DNA of 64,000 nucleotides from Shewanella sp. AS1 (GTDB taxonomy: Bacteria > Pseudomonadota > Gammaproteobacteria > Enterobacterales > Shewanellaceae): the NCBI RefSeq assembly GCF_021412565.1, contig NZ_JAKCLJ010000005.1, positions 62,001-126,000 of the forward strand, written 5' to 3'. Under the pieces are notes generated by a model. The model did no database searches. It saw only the letters and a program-made list of their open reading frames with translations, and had not been told where the DNA came from. Positions within the stretch are counted from its first letter, which is position 1; each line of letters starts with the position of its first letter. Below are positions 1-7,902 of this stretch, in pieces. The translations under genes and the position numbers were made by a program.

Positions 1-2
1 TA

Positions 3-2780
3 CTGACCAAAACTGAGCAGTGGAAGAGTGTTGGTTTCCCTCAGCTTAACGACAGTCTGTTCGTTATCCTGACCTACTTCTTCGAGCGTCTGCTGCCTGA
101 GTATTTTGCCAGCGAAGAGAAGAGCAGCGAATACACAGGTGCCATTAACCCTGTGCGTATCGGTCGTCGTAAAGACTTCTGGAACCGTTTGACTATGGGT
201 TATCAGGATCTGCTGATCCAGAAGGTGCTGCGCGATGAGAAGCGTGCCGGCAAGATGACCTGGGAAAATGTGATCGCTAAGTTCTTCAATCATTTTGAAG
301 AGCTACATGGCGATAAGATGTCGGCTAACCTGCTTAATTTCCCAGGTTTCCGTCTGTCGATTGAAGATGCATTGGATAAGGGCATACGTCCTTGTGGTTT
401 AATCACAGGTCTTGCGGATTTCAATCACGGCGATCAAACCCTTCGTGTCGGTGTGGCTGTGTCGAATACTGCCTTCCAGGCCGGTGCCTTCGATATGGCT
501 AGTGCCGAGAAATTCAGTGCCCTGCTTATCGAGTGTGCTAAGCGTAAGCTGCCGGTTATCTGCTTTATCAGTTCTGGTGGTATGCAGACCAAAGAGGGGG
601 CGGCGGCGCTCTTCTCTATGGCGGTAGTGAACGATCGTATTACTCGCTTTATCCGTGATAACGAGTTGCCAGTGCTGATGTTTGGTTTCGGCGACTGTAC
701 CGGGGGTGCACAGGCGAGTTTCGTGACTCACCCATTAGTGCAGACCTACTACTTCTCTGGTACTAACATGCCGTTCGCCGGTCAGATGGTGGTTCCCGCT
801 TATCTGCCATCGACGTCGACTCTGTCTAACTACTTGTCTAAAGTACCAGGCGCGATGAACGCCTTGGTGGTGAATCCATTTAGCAAGACTATCGATGATC
901 AGCTTGGCAGTATCGATCCGCTTATGCCTAAGCCAACCCTAGAGGTTGAAGATGTGATCGCCGGTGCATTGTCGACTCTGGTGCCAGAGATGATGGTGGC
1001 CGAAGAGGAGATAGTCCAAGACGATCCACGTCAGTTGATGAAGCCTATCGACAAGGTATTGGTTCATGCCCGTGGCTGTACTGCGGTGAAACTGATCCGT
1101 AAGGCTCACGACAACAATATTAAAGTGGTATTGGTGGCGTCAGATCCCGACATGACTTCAGTACCCGCGGATATGCTGACCGAAAACGATAAGTTGGTGT
1201 GTATCGGTGGTAACACTTCCGATGAGAGTTACCTAAACGCCTACTCGGTACTGAAAGTGGCCGAGTATGAGAAGGTGGATGCACTGCACCCAGGTATCGG
1301 TTTCCTATCAGAAAGCCCACAGTTTGCCGCACTTTGTGTCAATAACGGCGTTAACTTCGTGGGTCCAAGCGTGCACAGCATGACGACCATGGGTAACAAG
1401 TCGAATGCGATTAAGACCTCGCAATCACAAAATGTCCCAGTCGTACCCGGTAGCCACGGTATTTTGACCAATGCCGAGCAAGCGGTGAACGTAGCAAATG
1501 AAATTGGTTACCCTGTGCTGCTTAAGGCGGTACAAGGGGGTGGCGGTAAGGGTATCCAGGTCGTTCAGCGTCCAGAAGATATGATTTCGTTATTCCAGAA
1601 GACCTCGACCGAAGCGGCTGCCGCCTTTGGTAACGGTGACTTGTACCTAGAGAAATATGTTACTTCACTGCGTCATATCGAAGTCCAGTTGCTGCGTGAC
1701 AAGTTTGGTAATACCAAGGTACTGGGTCTGCGTGACTGTTCGGTTCAGCGTAATAACCAGAAAGTGGTCGAAGAGTCAGGTTCGACCATGCTGCCGGAAG
1801 AACTCAAGCAGCAGGTGATGGAATATACCCGCGCCTTAGGTGATGCAACCGATTACATGGGGGCGGGTACCGTTGAGTTTATCTATAACTTAGATGCCAA
1901 CGAAGTCTACTTCATGGAGATGAACACGCGTCTGCAGGTAGAGCATCCTGTCACTGAAGCGACTTCTGGCATAGATATCGTGAGCGCAGGTTTCGATATT
2001 GCCGCTGGCCGCTCGATCGAAGATCTTGAACCACAGAATATTGGTTACGCTATCGAAGTACGTGTGACCGCTGAGAAAGCCGCCCTCGACAGTAACGGCG
2101 TGTTGCAGCTGGTGCCACATCCTGGCCTGATCACTGAATATGCGATGCCTGAGCGCGATGATATCGAAGTGATCTCTATCGCCGGTGAAGGCAAAGAGGT
2201 ATCGCCCTACTACGACAGCTTGATCGCGCAGATCATCTGCCGCGGCGAGTCTCGTGAAGATGTGATCAACAAGCTACATGATTACTTGAAAGATCAAGTG
2301 GTTATCAAGGGTATTGCGACTAACATTCCATTGTTAACTCGCATCCTTAAAGATGGCACCTTCAATGAAGGCGTCTACGACACTAACTACCTGCCACGCT
2401 TTATGGCTGAGTTGGATGTACCAGCGCTGATTGCTGAGATGGAGTCTTCTATCGAAGTGGTGGGTGTCGATACCGAATCACTGCGCGTGGGTGAGAGTAA
2501 TGAGCTGAAAGTATTGGCACAGGGTGCCGGTATCTTCTATACCTCGCCAGCGCCGGGTGAAGCGGACTTTGTTAAGGAAGGCGATATAGTCACAGTTGAT
2601 CAGACTCTGGCGCTGACCGAAGCGATGAAGATGTTCTCTCAGGTAACTCTGGCTGGCTTTAACCGTCAAGATGCCATCCTATATCCAGAAGATAGGCAGT
2701 ATCGCATCGAGCGTATCCTTAACGGCAATGGCCAGCAGGTGTCTCAGGGCGATCTACTCTTCGTGGTATCCCCTGTATAG
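3..2780 (+). CDS. Multifunctional acyl-CoA carboxylase (CT-BC-BCCP fusion), 5' partial
   Basis: The frame is open to the left window edge, so only the last 925 residues are seen; a GTG at 153 is internal. Visible order: carboxyltransferase (about residues 90-330, with FISSGGMQTKEG and the oxyanion-type FGDCTGGAQA), biotin carboxylase (about 345-790, ATP-grasp GGGGKGIQVV and EMNTRLQVEHPVTE), then a C-terminal biotinyl domain with EAMKM (biotin Lys at codon 2628-2630). It should carboxylate acetyl-CoA or another short acyl-CoA with bicarbonate and ATP. Shewanella species carry a protein of about 1,500 residues of this kind, annotated AccADC, near nap genes. Carboxyltransferase before biotin carboxylase on one chain is unusual compared with the split AccABCD system. 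The acyl substrate cannot be read from the sequence. Confidence 0.9.
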   Translation: MTKTEQWKSVGFPQLNDSLFVILTYFFERLLPEYFASEEKSSEYTGAINPVRIGRRKDFWNRLTMGYQDLLIQKVLRDEKRAGKMTWENVIAKFFNHFEELHGDKMSANLLNFPGFRLSIEDALDKGIRPCGLITGLADFNHGDQTLRVGVAVSNTAFQAGAFDMASAEKFSALLIECAKRKLPVICFISSGGMQTKEGAAALFSMAVVNDRITRFIRDNELPVLMFGFGDCTGGAQASFVTHPLVQTYYFSGTNMPFAGQMVVPAYLPSTSTLSNYLSKVPGAMNALVVNPFSKTIDDQLGSIDPLMPKPTLEVEDVIAGALSTLVPEMMVAEEEIVQDDPRQLMKPIDKVLVHARGCTAVKLIRKAHDNNIKVVLVASDPDMTSVPADMLTENDKLVCIGGNTSDESYLNAYSVLKVAEYEKVDALHPGIGFLSESPQFAALCVNNGVNFVGPSVHSMTTMGNKSNAIKTSQSQNVPVVPGSHGILTNAEQAVNVANEIGYPVLLKAVQGGGGKGIQVVQRPEDMISLFQKTSTEAAAAFGNGDLYLEKYVTSLRHIEVQLLRDKFGNTKVLGLRDCSVQRNNQKVVEESGSTMLPEELKQQVMEYTRALGDATDYMGAGTVEFIYNLDANEVYFMEMNTRLQVEHPVTEATSGIDIVSAGFDIAAGRSIEDLEPQNIGYAIEVRVTAEKAALDSNGVLQLVPHPGLITEYAMPERDDIEVISIAGEGKEVSPYYDSLIAQIICRGESREDVINKLHDYLKDQVVIKGIATNIPLLTRILKDGTFNEGVYDTNYLPRFMAELDVPALIAEMESSIEVVGVDTESLRVGESNELKVLAQGAGIFYTSPAPGEADFVKEGDIVTVDQTLALTEAMKMFSQVTLAGFNRQDAILYPEDRQYRIERILNGNGQQVSQGDLLFVVSPV

Positions 2781-2815
2781 GGCAGAGGTAAAGATAATCA
2801 CCTGCTAGCAGGATT

Positions 2816-2848
2816 AAAAATACCCATCTTAGTGATGGGTATTTTTTT
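2816..2848 (+). terminator. Rho-independent terminator after the carboxylase gene
   Basis: Stem TACCCATC / GATGGGTA with loop TTAGT, flanked by AAAAA on the left and a run of seven T on the right, 36 bp after the carboxylase stop. The A and T runs on both sides could let it act in both directions. Confidence 0.85.
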
Positions 2849-2870
2849 GCCTGAAATTAAGCTGGGTTAA

Positions 2871-2904
2871 AGATACAGGACTAGAGCTACAGGACTAGAG
2901 ATAC
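2871..2904. repeat. 14-bp direct repeat
   Basis: Two tandem copies of AG(A/C)TACAGGACTAG at 2871-2884 and 2885-2898, followed by a partial third copy (AGATAC). It lies in the gap between two convergent genes, just downstream of the DUF5062-like gene. No function is suggested. Confidence 0.8.
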
Positions 2905-2922
2905 TGAAATAAAGACGCTGTG

Positions 2923-3183
2923 CTAATTAAGCAGGGCATGATCTTTAGGCAACTGCCGACTTATCCATAGAATCAATTTATGCTTCATATTGGGGCCATC
3001 TTCTTTATCGACGGCCAGAGGCTGAATCAGCTTATCCTGCACAAGCAGGCGATAGATACACTCCACCTTGTCTTTGGGAGAGACACCCTTGTCGAAATCG
3101 TCAAAGCCTCGCTTCTTGGCATACCCGACCCCTATCTCCATGGCCAGTTTTAACAGCTGTGCATCATGCTTACCTTGTTTCAT
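2923..3183 (-). CDS. Small conserved protein, DUF5062-like
   Basis: Soluble 86-residue protein with no signal peptide, Cys motif or membrane segment. The central stretch KDKVECIYRLLVQDKLIQPL and the closing KHKLILWISRQLP resemble the DUF5062 family of Shewanella and Vibrio (from memory). I chose the ATG at 3183 because GGAG lies six bases before it; an ATG four codons upstream (3195) has no good ribosome-binding site. It lies downstream of napB on the same strand but is separated by a strong terminator, so it is probably transcribed on its own. Function unknown. Confidence 0.75.
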   Translation of the reverse strand: MKQGKHDAQLLKLAMEIGVGYAKKRGFDDFDKGVSPKDKVECIYRLLVQDKLIQPLAVDKEDGPNMKHKLILWISRQLPKDHALLN

Positions 3184-3255
3184 AAAGCGCTCCATCTGTG
3201 ATTCTTATGTATGACTCTAACACCTATTATGGTTATTTTGTGGGATAGCAAGCAT

Positions 3256-3290
3256 AAAAAAGCCACTTTACTCATGGAGTAAAGTGGCTT
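3256..3290 (-). terminator. Terminator of the nap operon
   Basis: Read on the minus strand: a 12-bp stem AAGCCACTTTACT / AGTAAAGTGGCTT around a five-base loop, then TTTTTT. It sits about 30 bp after the napB stop and ends the nap transcript before the DUF5062-like gene. Confidence 0.85.
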
Positions 3291-3318
3291 TGAGATCTTA
3301 GCGAGAAAAGAAGCTGAG

Positions 3319-3738
3319 TTAGCGACTGAACTCGTTACCCACTAGCTCAGTTTTATTATCAGCCTGAGGCACATGACACTGATTACAGTTGTAAAAATGA
3401 TCGTCTAGGCTGTTATCGGCCTTAAGGTGCTTACTGAAGATAGGCGTTGCTTTCATCCGCTTGGCCTTGTCACTGCTGTGACAGCTCATGCAACCATTCT
3501 TTTTTAAGGTGATGGGATAATCCGCCTTATGAGGGATCAGCGGTGGCTGATGCGCAAAAGTGCGTTCGATCGACTGACCCTTAGACGGGTAGCTTGGCAT
3601 AGCGTCCGCAGGGCGCACCTCCGTCAGCTTAGCCTTACCCAAGGAATCAATGTTTACCGGCTCTGTTTGTTCATTTGTTTGTTGACCAGAACAGGCACCT
3701 AGCGCCATAAGCGCGACTAATGTGAGTATTTTCTTCAT
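3319..3738 (-). CDS. napB: Periplasmic nitrate reductase, dihaem cytochrome c subunit NapB
   Basis: Electron-transfer partner of NapA in the periplasm. It has two haem c motifs, CMSCH (residues 83-87) and CNQCH (118-122), and the family's short length (139 aa). The start has GGAG nine bases upstream, and the gene begins 29 bp after the napA stop, so it is co-transcribed. The N-terminus ends in LGAC followed by Ser, a plausible lipobox with Cys16 as the lipidated residue; NapB proteins are usually described as soluble after Sec cleavage. If lipidated, this NapB would be membrane-tethered, which is notable because the operon has no membrane subunit. Confidence 0.93.
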   Translation of the reverse strand: MKKILTLVALMALGACSGQQTNEQTEPVNIDSLGKAKLTEVRPADAMPSYPSKGQSIERTFAHQPPLIPHKADYPITLKKNGCMSCHSSDKAKRMKATPIFSKHLKADNSLDDHFYNCNQCHVPQADNKTELVGNEFSR

Positions 3739-3767
3739 TGTTTTTTCTCCGCCTTAGGCTATTCGAG

Positions 3768-6248
3768 TTAGGCTTTGGTCACTTTGACCGGACACTTCTT
3801 GAAATCCGTCTCTTTCGAGAGCGGATCGGTTGCGTCCAGCAGCAGCTTGTTGACCAGCTGACGCGCATCGAAGAATGGCATAAATACCACGCCTCTAGGT
3901 GGCTTGTTGCGTCCTTTGGTTTCAACTCGGGTTTTGACTTCGCCTCGGGGAGAGGCCACCACGACCTCATCACCGCGTTGCAGACCACGTGCCTTGGCAT
4001 CTTCGGGGTGCATAAAGATCTGGGCATCGGGATAGGCGCGATACAGCTCAGGCACGCGAGCCGTCATTGAGCCTGTGTGCCAGTGCTCCAGTACGCGGCC
4101 GGTGGACATCCAGAGATCATATTCGCTGTTTGGTTCTTCGGCGGCGGGCTCATAGGGCAGGGCGAAGATCACCGCTTTGCCGTCGGGCTTACCGTAGAAA
4201 TTGTAACCTTCACCGGCCTTCACATAGGGATCGCTGCCTTCGACGAAGCGGCGCAGTGTCTCTTTTCCGTTGACTACAGGCCAGCGGGCACCGCGGTTCT
4301 CATGGTAAGTGTCGAAATCGGCCAGATCATGGCCGTGTCCGCGGCCAAATTGGGCGTACTCTTCGAACAATCCCTTCTGCAGATAGAAGCCAAAGGCGTC
4401 AGCTTCATCATTGAAGTCACCTTTGCAATCTGAGGCTGGGAACTTGTTGACCACACCGTTGGCAAACAGCACATCATAAAGTGTCTTGTCGGCGTATTCC
4501 GGCTTTTTGGCGACAAGCTCTGCAGGCCAGACTTCACTGACTTTAAAGCGTTTAGAAAACTCGACCAGTTGCCAGAGATCAGACTTAGCGCCTTCGGGCG
4601 CTTTCACCTGTTGATGCCACATATGGGTACGGCGCTCTGCGTTACCGTAGGCACCCTCTTTCTCGACCCACATGGCCGTTGGCAGGATAAGATCCGCCGC
4701 CATGGCGGTTACTGTTGGATAAGGATCTGATACCACGATAAAGTTATCCGGATTACGGAAACCAGGATAAATCTCATCATTGATGTTAGGACCCGCCTGC
4801 ATATTGTTGGTACACATGGTCCAGTAGCAGTTCAGCTTGCCATCTTTGAGCATGCGGCTCTGCAGCACGGCATGGAACCCAGGTTTTGGCGGGATAGTCC
4901 CTTCTGGCAGTTGCCAGAGTTGCTCGGTTTTCGCTCTGTGATCAGGGTTAGCGACCACCATGTCGGCGGGCAGACGGTGGGCAAAGGTACCCACTTCACG
5001 GGCGGTACCACAGGCCGAGGGCTGGCCTGTCAGTGAGAAGGGACTGTTACCCGGAGTGGCGATCTTACCTGTGAGCAGGTGGATGTTGTACAGCATATTG
5101 TTGGCCCATACGCCGCGAACGTGCTGGTTGATCCCCATGGTCCACAGGCTCATCACCTTGATCTTAGGATCGGCGTAGGCCTTGGCCATGCGCTCCAGTT
5201 TCTCAGGCTCGACGCCACTCATCTTGGCGGCATACTCTAAGGTATAAGTGCTGACAAACTTGGCGTATTCATCGAAGCTGATCGGGGTCGACTTGCCATT
5301 GCCTGGGTTCTTGGCTTTCATCTCCAGCGGATGATCCGGGCGCAAGCCGTAACCTATATCTGTGGTGCCCAGGGCGAACTTGGTATGCTTGCTGACAAAG
5401 TCTTTGTTCACCGCACCGTTTTGAATGATGTAGTTGGCGATATAGTTGAGGATCACTAAGTCTGACTGAGGACGGAACACCATAGGGTTGTCCGCTAAGT
5501 CGAAGCTGCGGTTTTGGAAGGTCGATAACACATGTACCTGGCTGTTTGGATTGCTCAGGCGGCGATCCGACAGTCGCGCCCAGAGTACCGGGTGCATCTC
5601 GGCCATATTGGCGCCCCAGAGCACGAAGTGATCGGCGGCTTCAAAGTCGTCATAACATCCCATAGGCTCATCGATACCGAAGGTACGCATAAAGCCACCC
5701 ACGGCCGACGCCATACAGTGACGGGCGTTAGGGTCTATGTTATTGGTGAGAAAACCTGCCTTATGCAGTTTTGAGGCGGCGTAGCCCTCCCAGACTGTCC
5801 ACTGGCCCGAGCCAAACATACCCACGGCTGTTGGGCCCTTGGTCTTGATAGTGTTTTTCCACTTTTCAGCCATAGTATCGAAGGCGACATCCCAGCTAAC
5901 AGGGGTAAACTCGCCCTCTTTATCGTATTGGCCATCCTTCATTCTAAGTAAAGGCGTGGTGAGACGATCTTTACCGTACATGATCTTAGAGAGGAAGTAG
6001 CCCTTAATACAGTTGAAGCCTTTGTTAACTGGACTTTCTGGGTCGCCCTGGGTGGCAACCACTTTACCGTTTTGGGTGCCGACCAATACGCTACAGCCCA
6101 CACCGCAGAAACGGCAGGGGGCTTTGTCCCATTTTATCTCTGTATTTTCGGCGGCCTCGACTACCTTAACTGGCAGCGTGACGCCGACCGCAGTTGCAGC
6201 GGCAACGGCGGCATTGGCTTTTAGAAACTCGCGGCGGCTAATGCTCAT
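3768..6248 (-). CDS. napA: Periplasmic nitrate reductase catalytic subunit NapA
   Basis: Molybdenum bis-MGD enzyme reducing nitrate to nitrite in the periplasm. 826 residues, the usual length. A twin-arginine signal SRREFLK is at residues 4-10; the [4Fe-4S] cysteines are C45, C48, C52 and C80; the likely Mo ligand is C178 in NARHCMA. The frame extends 15 codons upstream to 6293, but the ATG at 6248 places the Tat motif correctly and overlaps the end of napD by 11 bp, implying translational coupling. Electrons should arrive from NapB. No napC, napG or napH follows, so a quinol dehydrogenase encoded elsewhere, CymA in known Shewanella biology, is inferred. Confidence 0.96.
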   Translation of the reverse strand: MSISRREFLKANAAVAAATAVGVTLPVKVVEAAENTEIKWDKAPCRFCGVGCSVLVGTQNGKVVATQGDPESPVNKGFNCIKGYFLSKIMYGKDRLTTPLLRMKDGQYDKEGEFTPVSWDVAFDTMAEKWKNTIKTKGPTAVGMFGSGQWTVWEGYAASKLHKAGFLTNNIDPNARHCMASAVGGFMRTFGIDEPMGCYDDFEAADHFVLWGANMAEMHPVLWARLSDRRLSNPNSQVHVLSTFQNRSFDLADNPMVFRPQSDLVILNYIANYIIQNGAVNKDFVSKHTKFALGTTDIGYGLRPDHPLEMKAKNPGNGKSTPISFDEYAKFVSTYTLEYAAKMSGVEPEKLERMAKAYADPKIKVMSLWTMGINQHVRGVWANNMLYNIHLLTGKIATPGNSPFSLTGQPSACGTAREVGTFAHRLPADMVVANPDHRAKTEQLWQLPEGTIPPKPGFHAVLQSRMLKDGKLNCYWTMCTNNMQAGPNINDEIYPGFRNPDNFIVVSDPYPTVTAMAADLILPTAMWVEKEGAYGNAERRTHMWHQQVKAPEGAKSDLWQLVEFSKRFKVSEVWPAELVAKKPEYADKTLYDVLFANGVVNKFPASDCKGDFNDEADAFGFYLQKGLFEEYAQFGRGHGHDLADFDTYHENRGARWPVVNGKETLRRFVEGSDPYVKAGEGYNFYGKPDGKAVIFALPYEPAAEEPNSEYDLWMSTGRVLEHWHTGSMTARVPELYRAYPDAQIFMHPEDAKARGLQRGDEVVVASPRGEVKTRVETKGRNKPPRGVVFMPFFDARQLVNKLLLDATDPLSKETDFKKCPVKVTKA

Positions 6249-6510
6249 TGTGTTCCTCACTTTCTTCTTCTGATTCGACTTGGTGATAGACAAGACTGCT
6301 GGACAACACCCCTTTAATGGCGTTGATCGCTTCGATATTGCTTAAGATGGCGCCCTGAGTGGCGCCTTCTAAGGTGACAATAAACTTACCTTCCTGGGTG
6401 ACCGCATGGATTTCGGCACCTGGCAGGGATTCAAGCTCATTTTGTATAGCGGTAATTGCAGAGGGTGATGCGTGGATCACTAAACTGCTGACATGGTATT
6501 CCTGATTCAT
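6238..6510 (-). CDS. napD: NapA-specific chaperone NapD
   Basis: Small cytoplasmic chaperone that binds the NapA Tat signal peptide and holds the enzyme back until cofactor is loaded. The 90 residues begin with [12 protein letters not shown], a typical NapD strand-helix start, and end in an acidic, Glu-rich tail. It is first in the operon and its last 11 bases overlap the napA start. AAGG seven bases before the ATG serves as the ribosome-binding site. NarP-like and CRP-like sites lie upstream. Confidence 0.9.
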   Translation of the reverse strand: MNQEYHVSSLVIHASPSAITAIQNELESLPGAEIHAVTQEGKFIVTLEGATQGAILSNIEAINAIKGVLSSSLVYHQVESEEESEEHNEH

Positions 6511-6614
6511 GCATATACCTTGGTCAATTGGGTTACTCTGAATAACTCAATAGCGGTAAACCCCTAGGGGTGGTTGGATGAAATTCAGTCTAAACCTTGT
6601 TTTTTATAGGGATA

Positions 6615-6630
6615 TACCTCTTCGGAGGTA
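6615..6630. promoter_or_regulatory. NarP/NarL-type 7-2-7 site upstream of napD
   Basis: TACCTCT-TC-GGAGGTA is two inverted heptamers two bases apart, the spacing required by NarP. One arm matches TACYYMT fully and the other differs only at its last base. It is centred about 112 bp upstream of the napD start. A second palindrome, ACCCCTAGGGGT, is at about 6568-6579. Confidence 0.65.
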
Positions 6631-6666
6631 ATCCTCTATTTCATCGATCCAGTTCAAAGTTTTGAG

Positions 6667-6682
6667 TATGACGGGTATCACA
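6667..6682. promoter_or_regulatory. Candidate CRP site upstream of napD
   Basis: TATGA-CGGGTA-TCACA matches TGTGA-N6-TCACA at nine of ten defined bases and is flanked by AT-rich sequence. It is about 160 bp upstream of napD. CRP is known to control anaerobic respiration in Shewanella, which makes the match plausible, but the distance to the start is long. Confidence 0.45.
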
Positions 6683-6750
6683 AATTTTGCGAGTTGATCG
6701 GCCGGGGACGTCAGCGGAAGTTTTTATGAAGCGGCTTTTAAAATGCATGA

Positions 6751-7902
6751 TTAATAACCGGTTAGCTCCATGTAGCCTACGCCTGTGTGACTACCGGAAA
6801 TTTTAATCGGGCCTTCCCAGTAACTGATAGACAGGGGCATCAGGGCATTGGGATTAAGGGGGCTAATATGCAGATCTATCCCCTGATTGGTCTCATCTGC
6901 CTTGGCAATTTTGATCTGCCAGCCGATGGGATAGGACTTGCCATTGAGGCTGTGCCACTTAGTTGCTTGCATTGTAATACGTTCGCTTGCAATGGTTTCT
7001 CCTTGACCGTCAGCGAACATGCGTCTGGCGCTGTAGAAGGGCGCGCCACCCTTGTTTGCGGGTCTTAATTGAAACAGCATCAGCGCCGAGCCATCGTCCA
7101 GGCGCAGAGAGAACCAATCCCATCCCTGTTGATTTCGATTGAGAAACTGCGAGCTCCACTCGCGATCCAGCCAGGCATCGCCTGTGACTTGAACCCATTG
7201 GTCGTTCAGTTTCACTTCGCCGGAAACTTGAATAAATGGCTGGCTGTAATAATAGGATGCCACGCTGCCATCAGGGGTCTTAATACTGTAGCCCTTGTCG
7301 CCTTGCAGTTGAAAAGGGGCGGTGGAGGTCAGAGAGAGCTGATACTCAGGGGCGCGATATTCGAGGATGTGCTCCCCTGCAGCTTGCTCTTTTAACTGCC
7401 CCTGTTCAACCTTAAGCTCGGCGGGAAACAGTCGGTTGCCTTCACTCTGCCAGCGCCAGTTTTCCAGCGCCAGGGTGATGGGAGATGGGAAAGCACCTGT
7501 CAGTGCCGCTCGCCCCCGAGACCAGCGTTCAGTTGCCAGATGTTGATCGACTGAGGTCAGCGCGGCATGAGCCATATAAAGTTGATTACTCGCCCAGGGG
7601 GAAAGTGAATGAGGCGGCTCGGAGGCGAGGGCGACGCGAAACTGAGTCCACTGTATGCCGATAGGTTCGCCGCTTGCTGTGGTCAGGTTGGCGGTGAGAT
7701 ACCACCATTCCTGACGAAAAGCCGGGTGGGCAAGATGATCGGCAGGAAAGGTGAATTTTTTGCCAGCCACCACCTTGTCAAATGCTTGAGCATCCTCGCC
7801 GAGGATCGTCCCCATGCTGTTGGCTCGTGACTCTTGATTCTGCTCACAAGCTGAGCTTGACAGCAGTAGGCAAGCGATAAGTAAAACACGAATGTACTTC
7901 AT
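6751..7902 (-). CDS. CrtC/AttH-type lipocalin-like lipoprotein of an AttEFGH-like ABC system
   Basis: 383 residues with a lipoprotein signal (lipobox SSAC, Cys19). Motifs typical of the AttH / hydroxyneurosporene-synthase-like fold are present: EWWYLTANL near residue 66, AWLDREWSSQFL and GWDWFSLRLDDG in the middle, and GYMELTGY at the end. Its start overlaps the permease stop by 4 bp (ATGA), so the two are translationally coupled. In related operons an ATPase, an FtsX permease and this protein form one envelope system of unknown substrate. Despite the fold name there is no reason to assign carotenoid metabolism here. Confidence 0.85.
   Translation of the reverse strand: MKYIRVLLIACLLLSSSACEQNQESRANSMGTILGEDAQAFDKVVAGKKFTFPADHLAHPAFRQEWWYLTANLTTASGEPIGIQWTQFRVALASEPPHSLSPWASNQLYMAHAALTSVDQHLATERWSRGRAALTGAFPSPITLALENWRWQSEGNRLFPAELKVEQGQLKEQAAGEHILEYRAPEYQLSLTSTAPFQLQGDKGYSIKTPDGSVASYYYSQPFIQVSGEVKLNDQWVQVTGDAWLDREWSSQFLNRNQQGWDWFSLRLDDGSALMLFQLRPANKGGAPFYSARRMFADGQGETIASERITMQATKWHSLNGKSYPIGWQIKIAKADETNQGIDLHISPLNPNALMPLSISYWEGPIKISGSHTGVGYMELTGY

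Noticed and set aside
3738..4433. Several open frames antisense to napA
   Set aside because: They are opposite a well-supported gene and have biased composition typical of antisense shadows.
6751..7902. Carotenoid hydratase function for the CrtC-like protein
   Set aside because: It is a lipoprotein coupled to an FtsX-type ABC system and no carotenoid genes are present.
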